From NCBI RefSeq assembly GCF_000336575.1, contig NZ_AOPO01000002.1:310006-374005 (forward strand): a stretch of 64,000 nucleotides of DNA. The letters run 5' to 3'. This stretch comes from Vreelandella titanicae BH1 (lineage in GTDB: Bacteria > Pseudomonadota > Gammaproteobacteria > Pseudomonadales > Halomonadaceae). Position 1 is the first letter of the stretch; every line of letters begins with the position of its first letter. This document shows positions 1 to 9,578 of this stretch, in pieces. The position numbers and the translations under genes are program-made. The notes beneath the pieces were generated by a model. The model was not told where the DNA came from and searched no databases. It saw only the letters and a program-made list of their open reading frames with translations.

Positions 1-1
1 C

Positions 2-430
2 GGTAAGGGAATAAAGGGACTTTCAGAGTTGTTGGCACGGCGTATCAGTGTGGAGGAGGCCATTCGCCATAGTGAGCTTGATGGACTTGATTATGTGGCA
101 AGAGGAAGCGTACCGCCTAATCCATCAGAGCTTTTGATGCAGCAGAGTTTTCACGACTTTCTAGACACGATAAGCCAGCACTATGACCTGGTAATCGTGG
201 ATACGCCCCCGATTCTGGCGGTAACCGATGCCTCGGTAGTCGGCAAGTTGGTTGGTACCAGTCTAATGGTGGTGCGGTTCGACACGAACCCTCCTGGCGA
301 AATCAAAGCCGCTAAGCGTCGTCTTGAGAGTGCTGGTGTGAGGCTCAAAGGTGGAATTCTAAATGGTGTTAAGAAGCCGACCAGCAGCCGTCACGGATAC
401 TATGGCAGCTACCTCTATGCTTACCGGTGA
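2..430 (+). CDS. Wzc-type polysaccharide tyrosine autokinase, C-terminal part
   Basis: The reading frame is open from base 2, so this is the 3' end of a gene that starts outside the window. It shows the C-terminal half of a bacterial tyrosine kinase domain: a Walker B-like stretch DLVIVDTPPIL followed by TDA, then a short tail rich in tyrosines (HGYYGSYLYAYR) that in Wzc/CapB/EpsB kinases is the autophosphorylation cluster. In that family the kinase sits on the inner membrane and controls chain length and export of capsule or exopolysaccharide. The next gene, an ABC exporter, starts six bases after the stop, so the two are probably cotranscribed. The Walker A motif and the periplasmic Wzz domain are expected upstream and cannot be seen here. 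Confidence 0.9.
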   Translation, partial: GKGIKGLSELLARRISVEEAIRHSELDGLDYVARGSVPPNPSELLMQQSFHDFLDTISQHYDLVIVDTPPILAVTDASVVGKLVGTSLMVVRFDTNPPGEIKAAKRRLESAGVRLKGGILNGVKKPTSSRHGYYGSYLYAYR

Positions 431-436
431 GCCAAT

Positions 437-2251
437 ATGCTTAATCAATTGCGCGAATTTTATTCTTTACTAACGCAACAACAGCGCCGCCGATTGTTAG
501 GGCTTCAGGCACTGATCATTGTGATGGCGCTAGCTCAAATTGCCAGTGTCATCGCCATTGGGCCTTTTATGGCGGTGGTCGGAGATATGAGCAAACTCCA
601 GGGCAATGGTTGGTTAGCCTGGGCTTATACCTATAGCGGAATGCAAAGCCACAAGTCCTTCTTGAGTCTATTGGGCGGTATGGTACTTGGAGTGTTGTTA
701 ATGGCAGCTCTAATTTCCATGTATACCACCTGGCGGCTGTCGCTCTACAGTGAGCAAGTGGGAGCGGAACTCTCTAGCCGCCTCTATCGTTATTATCTGT
801 ATCAACCTTGGTTATTTCATTCGAGCCAGAATACCAGTGTCCTGATCAGCAAGGTCTCCGTTGAAGTCCAGCGCGTTACGACAAAGGTGATCAATCCAGC
901 GATGGAGCTCAACGCCAAGGCGGTCATGGTGACCTTGATGAGCTTGGCTATCTTTATCTATAACCCTGTTGTAGCAATATCCGGCTTAGTGATATTCCTC
1001 GCCACTTATCTACTGCTTTATCAGACGGTGCGGCGCTTTCTCAGCATTAATGGAAGGCGTATATCTGAGGCTCAATCGAAACGCTTCAAGCTGATGACTG
1101 AAGGGTTTGGAGGCATCAAAGATCTTCTTTTATTGCATCGTCAGGCGAGTTTTACCACGCGGTTTGAAAAGGCCAGCAACCGCATAGCGCGAGGCCAAGG
1201 TGTAACACAAGGACTGAGTGAGGCACCCCGTTATGCTATCGAGCTGGTGGCCTTTGGTTCGGTAATCCTGCTGGTTCTTTACCTGCTTAACCTCTACCAA
1301 GGCAATCTGGGCGCCATTTTGCCGGCGCTTTCAATTTATGCCCTAGCCGGTTTCAAGATGCTGCCTGGCTTTCAGAAAATCTATACCTCCATTACTAAAA
1401 TACGCGGCAACCTGGCGGCTTATGATGCAATCCGTGAAGATTTGATCGCCAGCAGTGAGGAAACCATAAAACTGAAAACAGGCAGTGAATCTAAGCCTGC
1501 TGCTCAGTCAATGCCGTGGGTTCCTCAGCGAGAAATCAAAATTCATGAGGTCGCCTTCGACTACCCAGGAGCGCGAGCACGGGCGCTGAATGGCCTGACT
1601 CTGACAATTCCGGTCAACAAGATGGTCGGCTTAGTCGGTGCTTCTGGCAGTGGTAAAAGTACTGCTGTGGATCTATTGCTGGGTCTGATCGAGCCTCAGC
1701 AAGGGCAAATACTCATTGATGGTGTGGCTTTAACGCAGGAGAACTTGCGGAATTGGCATGCCAGTGTGGGGTTTGTGCCGCAACAGATATTTCTGTCCGA
1801 TGCCACGATCCTCGAAAACGTCGCCTTTGCCATTGAACGCGAAAATATTGATGTTGAGAGAGTCAAAGAAGCCCTACACATGGCGCAACTCGATGAACTG
1901 ATCATGCGATTTCCCGAAGGGCTCGAAACTAGAATCGGGGAGCGCGGAGTGCAGATATCAGGGGGACAGCGTCAGCGTTTGGGTATCGCCCGTGCTCTTT
2001 ATCAGCAAGCCAGTGTATTAGTTTTTGATGAAGCCACCAGTGCTCTGGATGGGATCACCGAACGTCGTGTGATGGAAGATATCCAGCGCTTCGCAGGCCA
2101 AATGACGGTGGTGCTTATTGCCCACCGCCTGGCCACGGTCAAAGAGTGCGACATAATTTATATGCTTGAGGACGGGCAAGTAAGTGATGCAGGTACTTAT
2201 GATGACCTGGCCAGTCGCAATCATACCTTCCAGATGATGGCTAACCTCTAG
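437..2251 (+). CDS. ABC exporter, fused permease and ATPase (probable glycan/lipid flippase)
   Basis: This 604-residue half-transporter has about six hydrophobic segments in residues 1-340 and an ATPase domain after about 365. Walker A GASGSGKST lies at 401-409, the signature ISGGQRQR near 507-514, Walker B VLVFDEATSAL follows, and the switch histidine is in AHRLAT. The architecture is that of MsbA and PglK, which flip lipid-linked molecules across the inner membrane as homodimers. It lies between a Wzc-like kinase and a Wzy-like protein, and no Wzx-type flippase is visible in the window. I therefore infer that it exports the lipid-linked repeat unit of this cluster. The family assignment is firm; the substrate is inference. 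Confidence 0.88.
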   Translation: MLNQLREFYSLLTQQQRRRLLGLQALIIVMALAQIASVIAIGPFMAVVGDMSKLQGNGWLAWAYTYSGMQSHKSFLSLLGGMVLGVLLMAALISMYTTWRLSLYSEQVGAELSSRLYRYYLYQPWLFHSSQNTSVLISKVSVEVQRVTTKVINPAMELNAKAVMVTLMSLAIFIYNPVVAISGLVIFLATYLLLYQTVRRFLSINGRRISEAQSKRFKLMTEGFGGIKDLLLLHRQASFTTRFEKASNRIARGQGVTQGLSEAPRYAIELVAFGSVILLVLYLLNLYQGNLGAILPALSIYALAGFKMLPGFQKIYTSITKIRGNLAAYDAIREDLIASSEETIKLKTGSESKPAAQSMPWVPQREIKIHEVAFDYPGARARALNGLTLTIPVNKMVGLVGASGSGKSTAVDLLLGLIEPQQGQILIDGVALTQENLRNWHASVGFVPQQIFLSDATILENVAFAIERENIDVERVKEALHMAQLDELIMRFPEGLETRIGERGVQISGGQRQRLGIARALYQQASVLVFDEATSALDGITERRVMEDIQRFAGQMTVVLIAHRLATVKECDIIYMLEDGQVSDAGTYDDLASRNHTFQMMANL

Positions 2252-2275
2252 CCACAGTAGAAAAAAGGTATCGCC

Positions 2276-3421
2276 ATGAATCTGATCGGTGCGCTATTGC
2301 TGTTTGTGGGGCTTTCGCTAAGCAGCCTTTATTTGTTTCCCAGCGGTGGGCCACAGCTGGCTGATTTTGTGCTGATCGGTTTTGCCGGCGTGATGCTTTT
2401 GATGTCATTAGGAGACAAACACCTGAAAGTTTCACCCTTCGCTATGTGCTGGGGATTAATGGTGTTGTGGGTAGTAATGGTATGCCTTAGCTGGACGTTA
2501 GTGATGGAAACCACTGAATTTTTTAGACCAGCCCAGTTTTTCCTGTTCAATTTTTTAATCGGTATGGGGCTGCTGCGTTTCCTAAGCGTTTACGGTGAAC
2601 ATGCCATAGGGCTTATTCGAAATAGCATCTCTATTGCGCTAGTGATCGCCGGTGGCCATGTGTTAGTGCAATTAGCCTTGGGGATCAACCGCACCACTGG
2701 CAGCTTTAATAATCCCAATCAGCTGGCCTACTTTTCGCTATGTGGCGTAGTGGTGTTGTTAATGCTCGATGATTTTCACCCTAAAATGAGGCCTTTGGCA
2801 TTGGCCGGGCTAGCTAGCGGCGTGTTGGGGATCTTATCGGCGTCGTCGTTGGCCGCTATGGGAGGTGGGGCTATGGTGGGGATCGGCTGGGCCATAGCAA
2901 ATGCTAAGCAGGTCAAGTACTTTGCGCGCCTGTTGCTGCTGGTGCCACTATTATTGGGAGGTGTTGTGCTCGCCAATATTAGTACTGAGGGGCAGGTGTT
3001 GCGCAACCTGGAAGCGCGTATGGATCGAGCACCAAGCAAAATTGATAGTGTGTATGAAGAACGCAAGTTTGACCGACTGACTAACTTTCCCGCCTACGCA
3101 ATATTGGGGGCAGGAGAAGCCGAACGGCAGCGTTTTGCACCATATGATGGGGCCGAAATCCACTCCTCCTTTATTAACATGTTGTTTGCTTATGGCTTGC
3201 CAGGCCTAGTGCTTTTCCTATCGATAATAGCCACCGTATTGCGCCGAGCTCCCCTTTACATCTGGGCTGGAGTAGCAGGGCCATTGATTTATTCCACTAC
3301 TCATAACGGGCTGCGCGCGACGTTATTCTGGGTACTACTAGTGATCTGTTGGCATCTCTACCGAGAAGGCTCGATAGCGGCTTCCCGTCAAAATCTCGTT
3401 TTTGATCGACCACTTCAATAA
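2276..3421 (+). CDS. O-antigen polymerase/ligase-like membrane protein
   Basis: The 381-residue protein is made almost entirely of hydrophobic helices (roughly ten). A motif resembling the Wzy_C/WaaL family, NRTTGSFNNPNQLAYF, lies near residues 138-155, and a later loop reads AEIHSSFINMLFAYGLPG, also typical of that family. Such proteins polymerise or ligate undecaprenyl-linked sugar chains on the periplasmic face of the inner membrane. The large periplasmic loop lies between these motifs. The start ATG is 24 bases after the ABC exporter stop and has an AGGT ribosome site. The location next to wzc-like, flippase and sugar-nucleotide genes supports a polymerase role, but polymerase and ligase cannot be told apart from sequence alone. 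Confidence 0.72.
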   Translation: MNLIGALLLFVGLSLSSLYLFPSGGPQLADFVLIGFAGVMLLMSLGDKHLKVSPFAMCWGLMVLWVVMVCLSWTLVMETTEFFRPAQFFLFNFLIGMGLLRFLSVYGEHAIGLIRNSISIALVIAGGHVLVQLALGINRTTGSFNNPNQLAYFSLCGVVVLLMLDDFHPKMRPLALAGLASGVLGILSASSLAAMGGGAMVGIGWAIANAKQVKYFARLLLLVPLLLGGVVLANISTEGQVLRNLEARMDRAPSKIDSVYEERKFDRLTNFPAYAILGAGEAERQRFAPYDGAEIHSSFINMLFAYGLPGLVLFLSIIATVLRRAPLYIWAGVAGPLIYSTTHNGLRATLFWVLLVICWHLYREGSIAASRQNLVFDRPLQ

Positions 3422-3474
3422 TGCGGCTGCCAGCGCCATAACTTGGCAACCCGCAAGGACGGATAGAGATAACT

Positions 3475-5475
3475 ATGGCTAGTTTAATAAAGTCGTTATC
3501 AATGGCGCCGCGCTCCATAAAGCGCCGGGTACTTGTTGTATTTGATGGTTTGATTGTGGTGGGTAGCCTGCAACTTGCCACAATGATTCACCTGGAAAGC
3601 CTACAACCACTCAGCAGCATTTCCTTGTGGATGACCATCAGCGTGTTAGTTCCGATAAGCCTTTTGCTTTTCCGCTGGTTAGGGCTTTATCGCGCCGTCA
3701 TTCGCTACATGAGCCATGCCACTGTATCCACTATCGCTGTTGTTGTGCTGGCATCGACTTTGTTAGTAGCACCGGCCAGTTACATGGTTAACTCGCCCAT
3801 TGGACTATCTATTATCATCATTTATGCGCTGCTCTTATTGTTGGGTATCGGTAGCCTGCGTTTTCTATTGCGAGAGTTGTATCGCCACAGTCAGCTTCGA
3901 CAGCGCAAGCCAGTGGTGATTTATGGGGCAGGGGCCGCGGGTTGCGAGCTGGTGGCTGCTCTGCGCAATGGAGAGGAATACCAGCCGGTGGCCTTCGTTG
4001 ATGACTGGCGGGGATTGGAAGGCGCCATGGTAGAAGGGCTGCGGGTACATCAGCCGGTAGCATTAGCTGCTCTGGTTCAAGAACACCGCGCCACAATGGT
4101 CTTGTTAGCTATCCCCAGCGCCCCACGTTGGCGTCGCCGCGAGATACTGCACTGGCTTTCGGGCCTTTCCGTGCCTCTTAAGACAATTCCTGGTAGCGCC
4201 GATGTAATTGCCGGTAGAGCCAAAATCAGTGAACTTCGCGATGTGGCGCTGGAGGACTTATTGGGTAGGGAGTCTGTGCCTGCCTTCCCCGAACTGATGG
4301 AGGCCAATATCCGCGATAAATCGGTCATGGTGACGGGGGCAGGAGGCTCGATAGGCAGTGAGCTGTGTCGTCAGATTCTTGATCAGAATCCTGTCCGCCT
4401 GCTTTTGATCGATAACTGCGAATTTGCGCTATACGCCATTGAGCAAGAGTTGAAGCAACATATCGAAAGCACCGCGTCACGGTGCGAGCTAAAACCATTG
4501 CTTATCTCAGTGCAGCATTCGGGCAGTCTTAAGGCAGTGTTCGAATGTTTCGAGGTGCATACTGTCTACCACGCTGCTGCTTACAAGCATGTGCCGATGG
4601 TGGAATTTAATCTCGTGCAAGGAGTGAGTAATAACGTCTTTGGCACATTGAATCTGGCCAAGGCGGCAATGTCGGCCAATGTTGAAACCTTTGTGGTGGT
4701 ATCCACCGATAAAGCGGTTCGCCCCTCCAATGCCATGGGTGCATCCAAGCGTTTGACTGAGCTTATCTGTCAGGCCTTCGCACATTCTCAGTCCAACACT
4801 CGATTCTGCATGGTGCGCTTTGGCAATGTTCTGGGTTCAAGTGGCTCCGTTGTCCCAGTGTTTCGTCAGCAGATTGAGCAGGGCGGCCCCGTGAAGGTGA
4901 CTCACCCGGATATCACCCGCTATTTCATGACAATTCCCGAAGCTGCTCAGCTGGTTATCCAGGCTGGCGCCATGGGGGAAGGTGGGGAGGTTTTCGTGCT
5001 CGATATGGGCGAACCGGTACGCATTCATGATCTGGCCATGAATATGATTCGCCTTTCGGGATTGGAGGTAAGAGACGCTGCGCATCCTGAAGGGGATATC
5101 GAAATCATCTATTCCGGCTTGCGGCCTGGTGAAAAGCTTTACGAGGAATTGTTGATAGGTCATGACGTCAGCAAGACGCGCCATGATCGTATCATGACTT
5201 CAAAAGAGCGCTTCTGGGAATGGCCGAGGCTCGAAGCCTTTTTAAAGCAGCTGGAGCAGGCATTTATCGCTACTGATCACCTGCGTATCCGCCAGTTGTT
5301 GCAGTCGGCTCCACTGGACTACAACCCTTTGGACGAAATAGCCGACCTGGTATGGAAAGCGCGTCAGACCATGACCTCAGATACGCAACGCCAACATGTT
5401 GATGCAACGAACACAGCCTTAAGGTCGGTCGCCAGACTAGGCCCTGTATTACGCTCCGTACCCAAAGAAGGTTGA
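3475..5475 (+). CDS. WbpM/CapD/FlaA1-type nucleotide-sugar 4,6-dehydratase, membrane form
   Basis: This 666-residue protein has four N-terminal hydrophobic helices (about 15-135), a first Rossmann motif YGAGAAG near 150, and a complete SDR domain from about 283 with VTGAGGSIGSE. The catalytic area has S410-T411 and M421-x3-K425, i.e. Met where most SDRs have Tyr. This Ser-Met-Lys arrangement is typical of the long WbpM/CapD enzymes, which dehydrate UDP-GlcNAc to UDP-4-keto-6-deoxy-sugar on the way to QuiNAc, FucNAc or bacillosamine. VRFGNVLGSSGSV is also characteristic. The length matches WbpM. It supplies a precursor for the surrounding glycan cluster. The exact product is not determinable, as no dedicated downstream reductase or aminotransferase is visible in the window. 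Confidence 0.88.
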   Translation: MASLIKSLSMAPRSIKRRVLVVFDGLIVVGSLQLATMIHLESLQPLSSISLWMTISVLVPISLLLFRWLGLYRAVIRYMSHATVSTIAVVVLASTLLVAPASYMVNSPIGLSIIIIYALLLLLGIGSLRFLLRELYRHSQLRQRKPVVIYGAGAAGCELVAALRNGEEYQPVAFVDDWRGLEGAMVEGLRVHQPVALAALVQEHRATMVLLAIPSAPRWRRREILHWLSGLSVPLKTIPGSADVIAGRAKISELRDVALEDLLGRESVPAFPELMEANIRDKSVMVTGAGGSIGSELCRQILDQNPVRLLLIDNCEFALYAIEQELKQHIESTASRCELKPLLISVQHSGSLKAVFECFEVHTVYHAAAYKHVPMVEFNLVQGVSNNVFGTLNLAKAAMSANVETFVVVSTDKAVRPSNAMGASKRLTELICQAFAHSQSNTRFCMVRFGNVLGSSGSVVPVFRQQIEQGGPVKVTHPDITRYFMTIPEAAQLVIQAGAMGEGGEVFVLDMGEPVRIHDLAMNMIRLSGLEVRDAAHPEGDIEIIYSGLRPGEKLYEELLIGHDVSKTRHDRIMTSKERFWEWPRLEAFLKQLEQAFIATDHLRIRQLLQSAPLDYNPLDEIADLVWKARQTMTSDTQRQHVDATNTALRSVARLGPVLRSVPKEG

Positions 5476-5691
5476 GAATCTTATTGAATCGCTGGCTATC
5501 ACAAGACGACGGAATCTTACCAACTTTGCTGCAACCCGTTTACTTCCGGCGCCTACGCCATAGCGACTGAGCCGTTTCCCCCTCGCTCTGATCACCACTT
5601 TTCATGCTTGAGTGATGCGAAAAGCATTATTGAGCATGTCATCAATGCTTATTTAAAAATAAGTGCTCTCTTTAGCACAAGGAGGCAAGTC

Positions 5692-6876
5692 ATGACGAAC
5701 AAACAATCTGATGACGAGCAACAAGAGTGGCTATCCGGGATTACTGTTTTTCTGATTAGAGAGTGTGAGTTGGCGTATTTGGACACCCTTCTTAAGTTGC
5801 TTGATCACTATGGATTTAATGTGTTGTGTAGCGTGCCAATCGAAAGTGGGCAGCAACAGGCGCTCGCTCAGTGGGTTCTTGATGATGGACAAGAGCAAGG
5901 AAATTTTGCCAGCAGTGGGTCGCCGCCAGTTTTTCTGCTTGTGGTACAGGATGTCCATCCAGTACCGGTGAAGCGGATGTCGAGTGACTCTCCCAATTTA
6001 AGACTACCTACCATCAGGGCAACCTTCAGTGCCACGCTCTCTCCAGAGGAGAGCAAAGCAGAACAACAGAGTCCGATACATTGCTCCCGCGATGCGGATC
6101 AGGCGTTTAAGTATCTCAAAACCTTGGTGCCCGAGCAGATCGGTAAGATACGTGAAGCAGCCCTAAGCAACGATGCAGCATTTCGCACACCTTACCCGGT
6201 ATTAGCTGACCTAAGTAAAGAGGTTTGCCGAGCCAAAGTAGAGCTGGTGGATTTTCATGGCACTGAGGCGATTTGCAAGACATTTCGGCCTGGGCGTGAG
6301 CGCTACCTAGAGCGTGAAGTAAAGGCGCGTGAACTCGGTGCCTCTCTGCCAGAAGTATCCCGTCTGCTAGAAGTCGGTACTCATTATCTAGTGTTTGAGC
6401 GCTATGCCAATTGCATGGAACGCATTTTATCGCCTCGTGCGCCTTTTTCTAATCATGGTTTGCTGCCTATCTGGGCCATCGAGCGCGTGAGAGCCGTTAT
6501 TTTGCACTATCGCAGTCTTGGCTATGAATGCATCGATCTTAATCCGCATGACCTTATCTATGACCCTTGCCAAGGGCTAAAGATTATCGATTTCGAGTTT
6601 CTACAGCCCGGTTCTGACGAAATAAAGACGCTGAAAGGCAACTATGCCTGGTACGCCGTACCTTCGATTTTTACCGGCGATTTACCTCCTTCAGCCCGGC
6701 AGAGCTCCTATCGACAATGTTGGTTTCCCTATACCGGCCTGCCGCGAACCTTATGTCTGAGTGAGCTTCCGCGTCCGTTACTTGCCATGGTGCGTTCAGT
6801 GGCTCTGGTGCCCTTGACGTTGGATGGCTTGAGGCGAGTGAGCTGGCGCCATATTCAGCGCTTTGTACGCAGCTGA
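5692..6876 (+). CDS. NDP-kinase-like domain fused to a kinase-like fold, function unknown
   Basis: I take the ATG at 5692, which has a GGAGG ribosome site seven bases upstream; an upstream in-frame TTG lacks one. The product is 394 residues. Residues 15-150 resemble nucleoside diphosphate kinase in order: a start like VFLIRE, a helix ending in GFNVL, PPVFLLVV, a TIRATFS segment, and IHCSRDADQAFKYL, in which H130 falls where NDPK has its phospho-histidine. Residues 185-330 look like a small-molecule or protein kinase fold: K196 in ICKTF, D282 in DLNPHDLIYD, and D300 in IIDFEF, which could be the Lys, catalytic Asp and metal Asp. It sits between a 4,6-dehydratase and the UDP-GlcA epimerase. A role in glycan or glycolipid phosphorylation is conjecture. 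Confidence 0.6.
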   Translation: MTNKQSDDEQQEWLSGITVFLIRECELAYLDTLLKLLDHYGFNVLCSVPIESGQQQALAQWVLDDGQEQGNFASSGSPPVFLLVVQDVHPVPVKRMSSDSPNLRLPTIRATFSATLSPEESKAEQQSPIHCSRDADQAFKYLKTLVPEQIGKIREAALSNDAAFRTPYPVLADLSKEVCRAKVELVDFHGTEAICKTFRPGRERYLEREVKARELGASLPEVSRLLEVGTHYLVFERYANCMERILSPRAPFSNHGLLPIWAIERVRAVILHYRSLGYECIDLNPHDLIYDPCQGLKIIDFEFLQPGSDEIKTLKGNYAWYAVPSIFTGDLPPSARQSSYRQCWFPYTGLPRTLCLSELPRPLLAMVRSVALVPLTLDGLRRVSWRHIQRFVRS

Positions 6877-6944
6877 GATTAGCGCTGTTATTTGCCCTAC
6901 TCCTGCCAATGCCCTCTATTCCTCCCACGTCATGGAGTTATTAA

Positions 6945-8012
6945 ATGAAGATTCTTGTTACCGGCCATGCCGGATTCATCGGCTTTCACACTGCCAAGCG
7001 GCTACTGGAGCGCGGTGATAGTGTCGTCGGCTTTGATAGCGTCAATGACTATTATGACCCTGCCATTAAGGAGGCGCGCCTAAAAATTCTTGAGCAGACG
7101 GCGAAAGAGACAAGAAACGACTACCTTTCTATTCGCGCTAATCTAGCTGATCAACAGGCGGTGGCCGAGTGTTTTAATGAACACCACTTTGACCGAGTTA
7201 TTCATCTAGCTGCCCAAGCAGGGGTTCGTTATTCGCTGGAAAACCCACTTAGTTATGTGGAAAGTAACTTGATTGGGTTTACTAATGTTTTGGAGGCGTG
7301 TCGTTACTCCAGCATTGCGCACCTGACGTACGCCAGTACCAGTAGTGTTTATGGCGCTAATACTTTAATGCCGTTTTCCGAGCATGAAGGAGCCAACCAT
7401 CCACTGCAATTTTATGCTGCCACCAAAAAAGCCAATGAAATGATGGCCCACAGTTATAGTCATTTGTTTGGATTACCGACCACCGGGCTAAGGTTTTTCA
7501 CCGTCTATGGCCCCTGGGGGCGCCCAGATATGGCGCTTTTTAAATTCACCAAAAATATTTTGGCCAATGAGCCCATCCAGGTTTTCAATTATGGCTGCCA
7601 TACCCGCGACTTCACCTATGTGGATGATATTGTTGAGGGCGTTATTCGCGCCAGTGATGATATAGCCACTCCTGCTTTTGAGTGGAATAGCGATAACCCT
7701 GACCCTGCTACCAGCAATGCGCCATTTCGTATCTTCAACATTGGCAATAATGATCCTGTGACGGTCAACATCTATATCGAAGCCATTGAAAAAGCATTAG
7801 GTAGAAAGGCCATCAAGGATCTACTGCCTTTGCAGCCTGGCGATGTTCCAGACACTTATGCGGATTCAAGTGAATTAGAAAAAAAGGTTGGTTATAGGCC
7901 CGCCACATCAGTTTTTCATGGCGTTGCCAAGTTTGTCGAATGGTATCGAAGTTACTATTCGCCAAATAAGGCGAGCAGCACCATAAGTGAAATTCATAGC
8001 TTGCCTAAATAA
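6945..8012 (+). CDS. UDP-glucuronate 4-epimerase-like NAD-dependent epimerase
   Basis: This 355-residue extended SDR starts with the NAD motif [11 protein letters not shown] (variant of TGxxGxxG) and has the catalytic Y157-x3-K161 in YAATKK with the upstream TSSVYG serine region. The stretch [17 protein letters not shown] and the motif [15 protein letters not shown] are characteristic of UDP-glucuronate/UDP-galacturonate epimerases rather than GalE. It converts UDP-GlcA to UDP-GalA in the cytoplasm. The adjacent gene encodes UDP-glucose dehydrogenase, which makes UDP-GlcA, so the pair would feed uronic acids to the polymer. A GGAG site precedes the ATG. Confidence 0.88.
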   Translation: MKILVTGHAGFIGFHTAKRLLERGDSVVGFDSVNDYYDPAIKEARLKILEQTAKETRNDYLSIRANLADQQAVAECFNEHHFDRVIHLAAQAGVRYSLENPLSYVESNLIGFTNVLEACRYSSIAHLTYASTSSVYGANTLMPFSEHEGANHPLQFYAATKKANEMMAHSYSHLFGLPTTGLRFFTVYGPWGRPDMALFKFTKNILANEPIQVFNYGCHTRDFTYVDDIVEGVIRASDDIATPAFEWNSDNPDPATSNAPFRIFNIGNNDPVTVNIYIEAIEKALGRKAIKDLLPLQPGDVPDTYADSSELEKKVGYRPATSVFHGVAKFVEWYRSYYSPNKASSTISEIHSLPK

Positions 8013-8062
8013 AACTTCTCTCTAATTTTTCTCACCACTTTACTCTCCAGTTAGGAAATCCA

Positions 8063-9421
8063 ATGAACGTTACAGTTTTCGGCACGGGTTACGTAGGCCT
8101 GGTTCAAGGAACTATTCTGGCTGAAGTTGGCCATCATGTTGTTTGCATCGATCTAGATGATCATAAGGTCGAACAACTTAGGCAGGGCAACATCCCTATT
8201 TATGAACCTGGTCTAGAATCTTTAGTAAAAGAGAACTACGCCGCTGGGCGCCTTGAGTTTTCTACCGATGCGGCCGCGGGAGTCAACCATGGCCAAGTGC
8301 AGTTTATTGCTGTGGGAACTCCACCGGACGAAGACGGTAGTGCTGATCTCAAGTACGTTCTCACTGTGGCTGCCACCATTGCCGAACATATGGAGCAGAA
8401 CCAAATTATCATTAACAAATCCACCGTACCTGTAGGTAGTGCTGACAAAGTGCGTGACGAGGTGGAAAAAGTGCTGGAAAGGCGCGGACGCAATGATATC
8501 GCGTTTGACGTGGTGTCTAATCCTGAGTTTTTAAAAGAAGGTAGTGCGGTCGTAGACTGCCAAAAGCCTGATCGTATTATTATCGGCACAGAGTGCGATG
8601 CCACGATTGAAGTCATGCGCGAGCTATACGCCCCCTTCAATCGTAATCACGACAAGATCATCGTGATGGATGTAAAAAGTGCCGAACTGACCAAGTATGC
8701 AGCTAATTGCATGTTGGCTACCAAAATCAGTTTTATGAACGAAATGGCAAACCTGGCTGAGCGTCTGGGTGCCGATATTGAGGCGGTGCGTAAAGGAATA
8801 GGCTCGGATCCACGCATTGGTTACGACTTCATTTATCCCGGTGTGGGCTATGGCGGTTCGTGCTTTCCTAAAGATCTGCAGGCTCTTATCCACGTCTCGA
8901 ATACCATTGATTTTGACGCCAAATTACTCAAAGCAGTGGAGTCGCGTAATAAAGAGCAAAAAAACACGCTATTCAATAAGATAAGCCAGCACTTCCATGC
9001 TGAATTAAAGGGTAAGACCTTCGCCATTTGGGGGCTTTCATTCAAGCCCAACACTGATGATATGCGCGATGCCCCCAGCAGGGTACTAATGGAGGCACTT
9101 TGGGCAGCTGGTGCCAAGGTGCAGGCTTATGATCCGGAAGCCATGGAAGAAGCTCAGCGTCTCTACGGGAGTCATGATCACTTAATCCTTTGTGGAACCA
9201 AAGAAGCAGCTTTAAAGAATACTGACGCCTTGATTATCGTCACGGAGTGGCAGAACTTCCGTGCACCTGATTTTGATCTTATTAAAGAGAAATTAACTGA
9301 ACCCACTATCTTTGATGGGCGTAATATTTATGAGCCGCGCCGAATGAGGGCGAAAGGATTTACTTATTATTCAGTAGGTAGGCCCAGCCCATTAGAATCT
9401 TCATATCTAGCTTCTAATTAA
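8063..9421 (+). CDS. ugd: UDP-glucose 6-dehydrogenase
   Basis: The 452-residue protein begins with the NAD-binding motif VFGTGYVGL and contains [17 protein letters not shown] and the catalytic-cysteine motif [11 protein letters not shown] with C267. These are the hallmarks of the UDP-glucose/GDP-mannose dehydrogenase family, and length and N-terminus fit UDP-glucose 6-dehydrogenase. It oxidises UDP-glucose twice with NAD+ to UDP-glucuronate in the cytoplasm. An AGGA ribosome site precedes the ATG. Together with the epimerase just upstream it provides uronic acid donors for the glycosyltransferases that follow. The approximately 160-base gap after it is A+T-rich and may hold a promoter. Confidence 0.94.
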   Translation: MNVTVFGTGYVGLVQGTILAEVGHHVVCIDLDDHKVEQLRQGNIPIYEPGLESLVKENYAAGRLEFSTDAAAGVNHGQVQFIAVGTPPDEDGSADLKYVLTVAATIAEHMEQNQIIINKSTVPVGSADKVRDEVEKVLERRGRNDIAFDVVSNPEFLKEGSAVVDCQKPDRIIIGTECDATIEVMRELYAPFNRNHDKIIVMDVKSAELTKYAANCMLATKISFMNEMANLAERLGADIEAVRKGIGSDPRIGYDFIYPGVGYGGSCFPKDLQALIHVSNTIDFDAKLLKAVESRNKEQKNTLFNKISQHFHAELKGKTFAIWGLSFKPNTDDMRDAPSRVLMEALWAAGAKVQAYDPEAMEEAQRLYGSHDHLILCGTKEAALKNTDALIIVTEWQNFRAPDFDLIKEKLTEPTIFDGRNIYEPRRMRAKGFTYYSVGRPSPLESSYLASN

Positions 9422-9578
9422 ATATTCCATGTATCACATGGTTTTGTTTATATTCACTACTTTAAGGATGCATTTATGTTATGCATGGGTCTTTATTATA
9501 AGTAGGCGTTTATATTTTCGAATTTATATGTTTTTAGCTGGTAATTTTTTACTATCTGGTGTTCGTTGAGGAGGCAGC

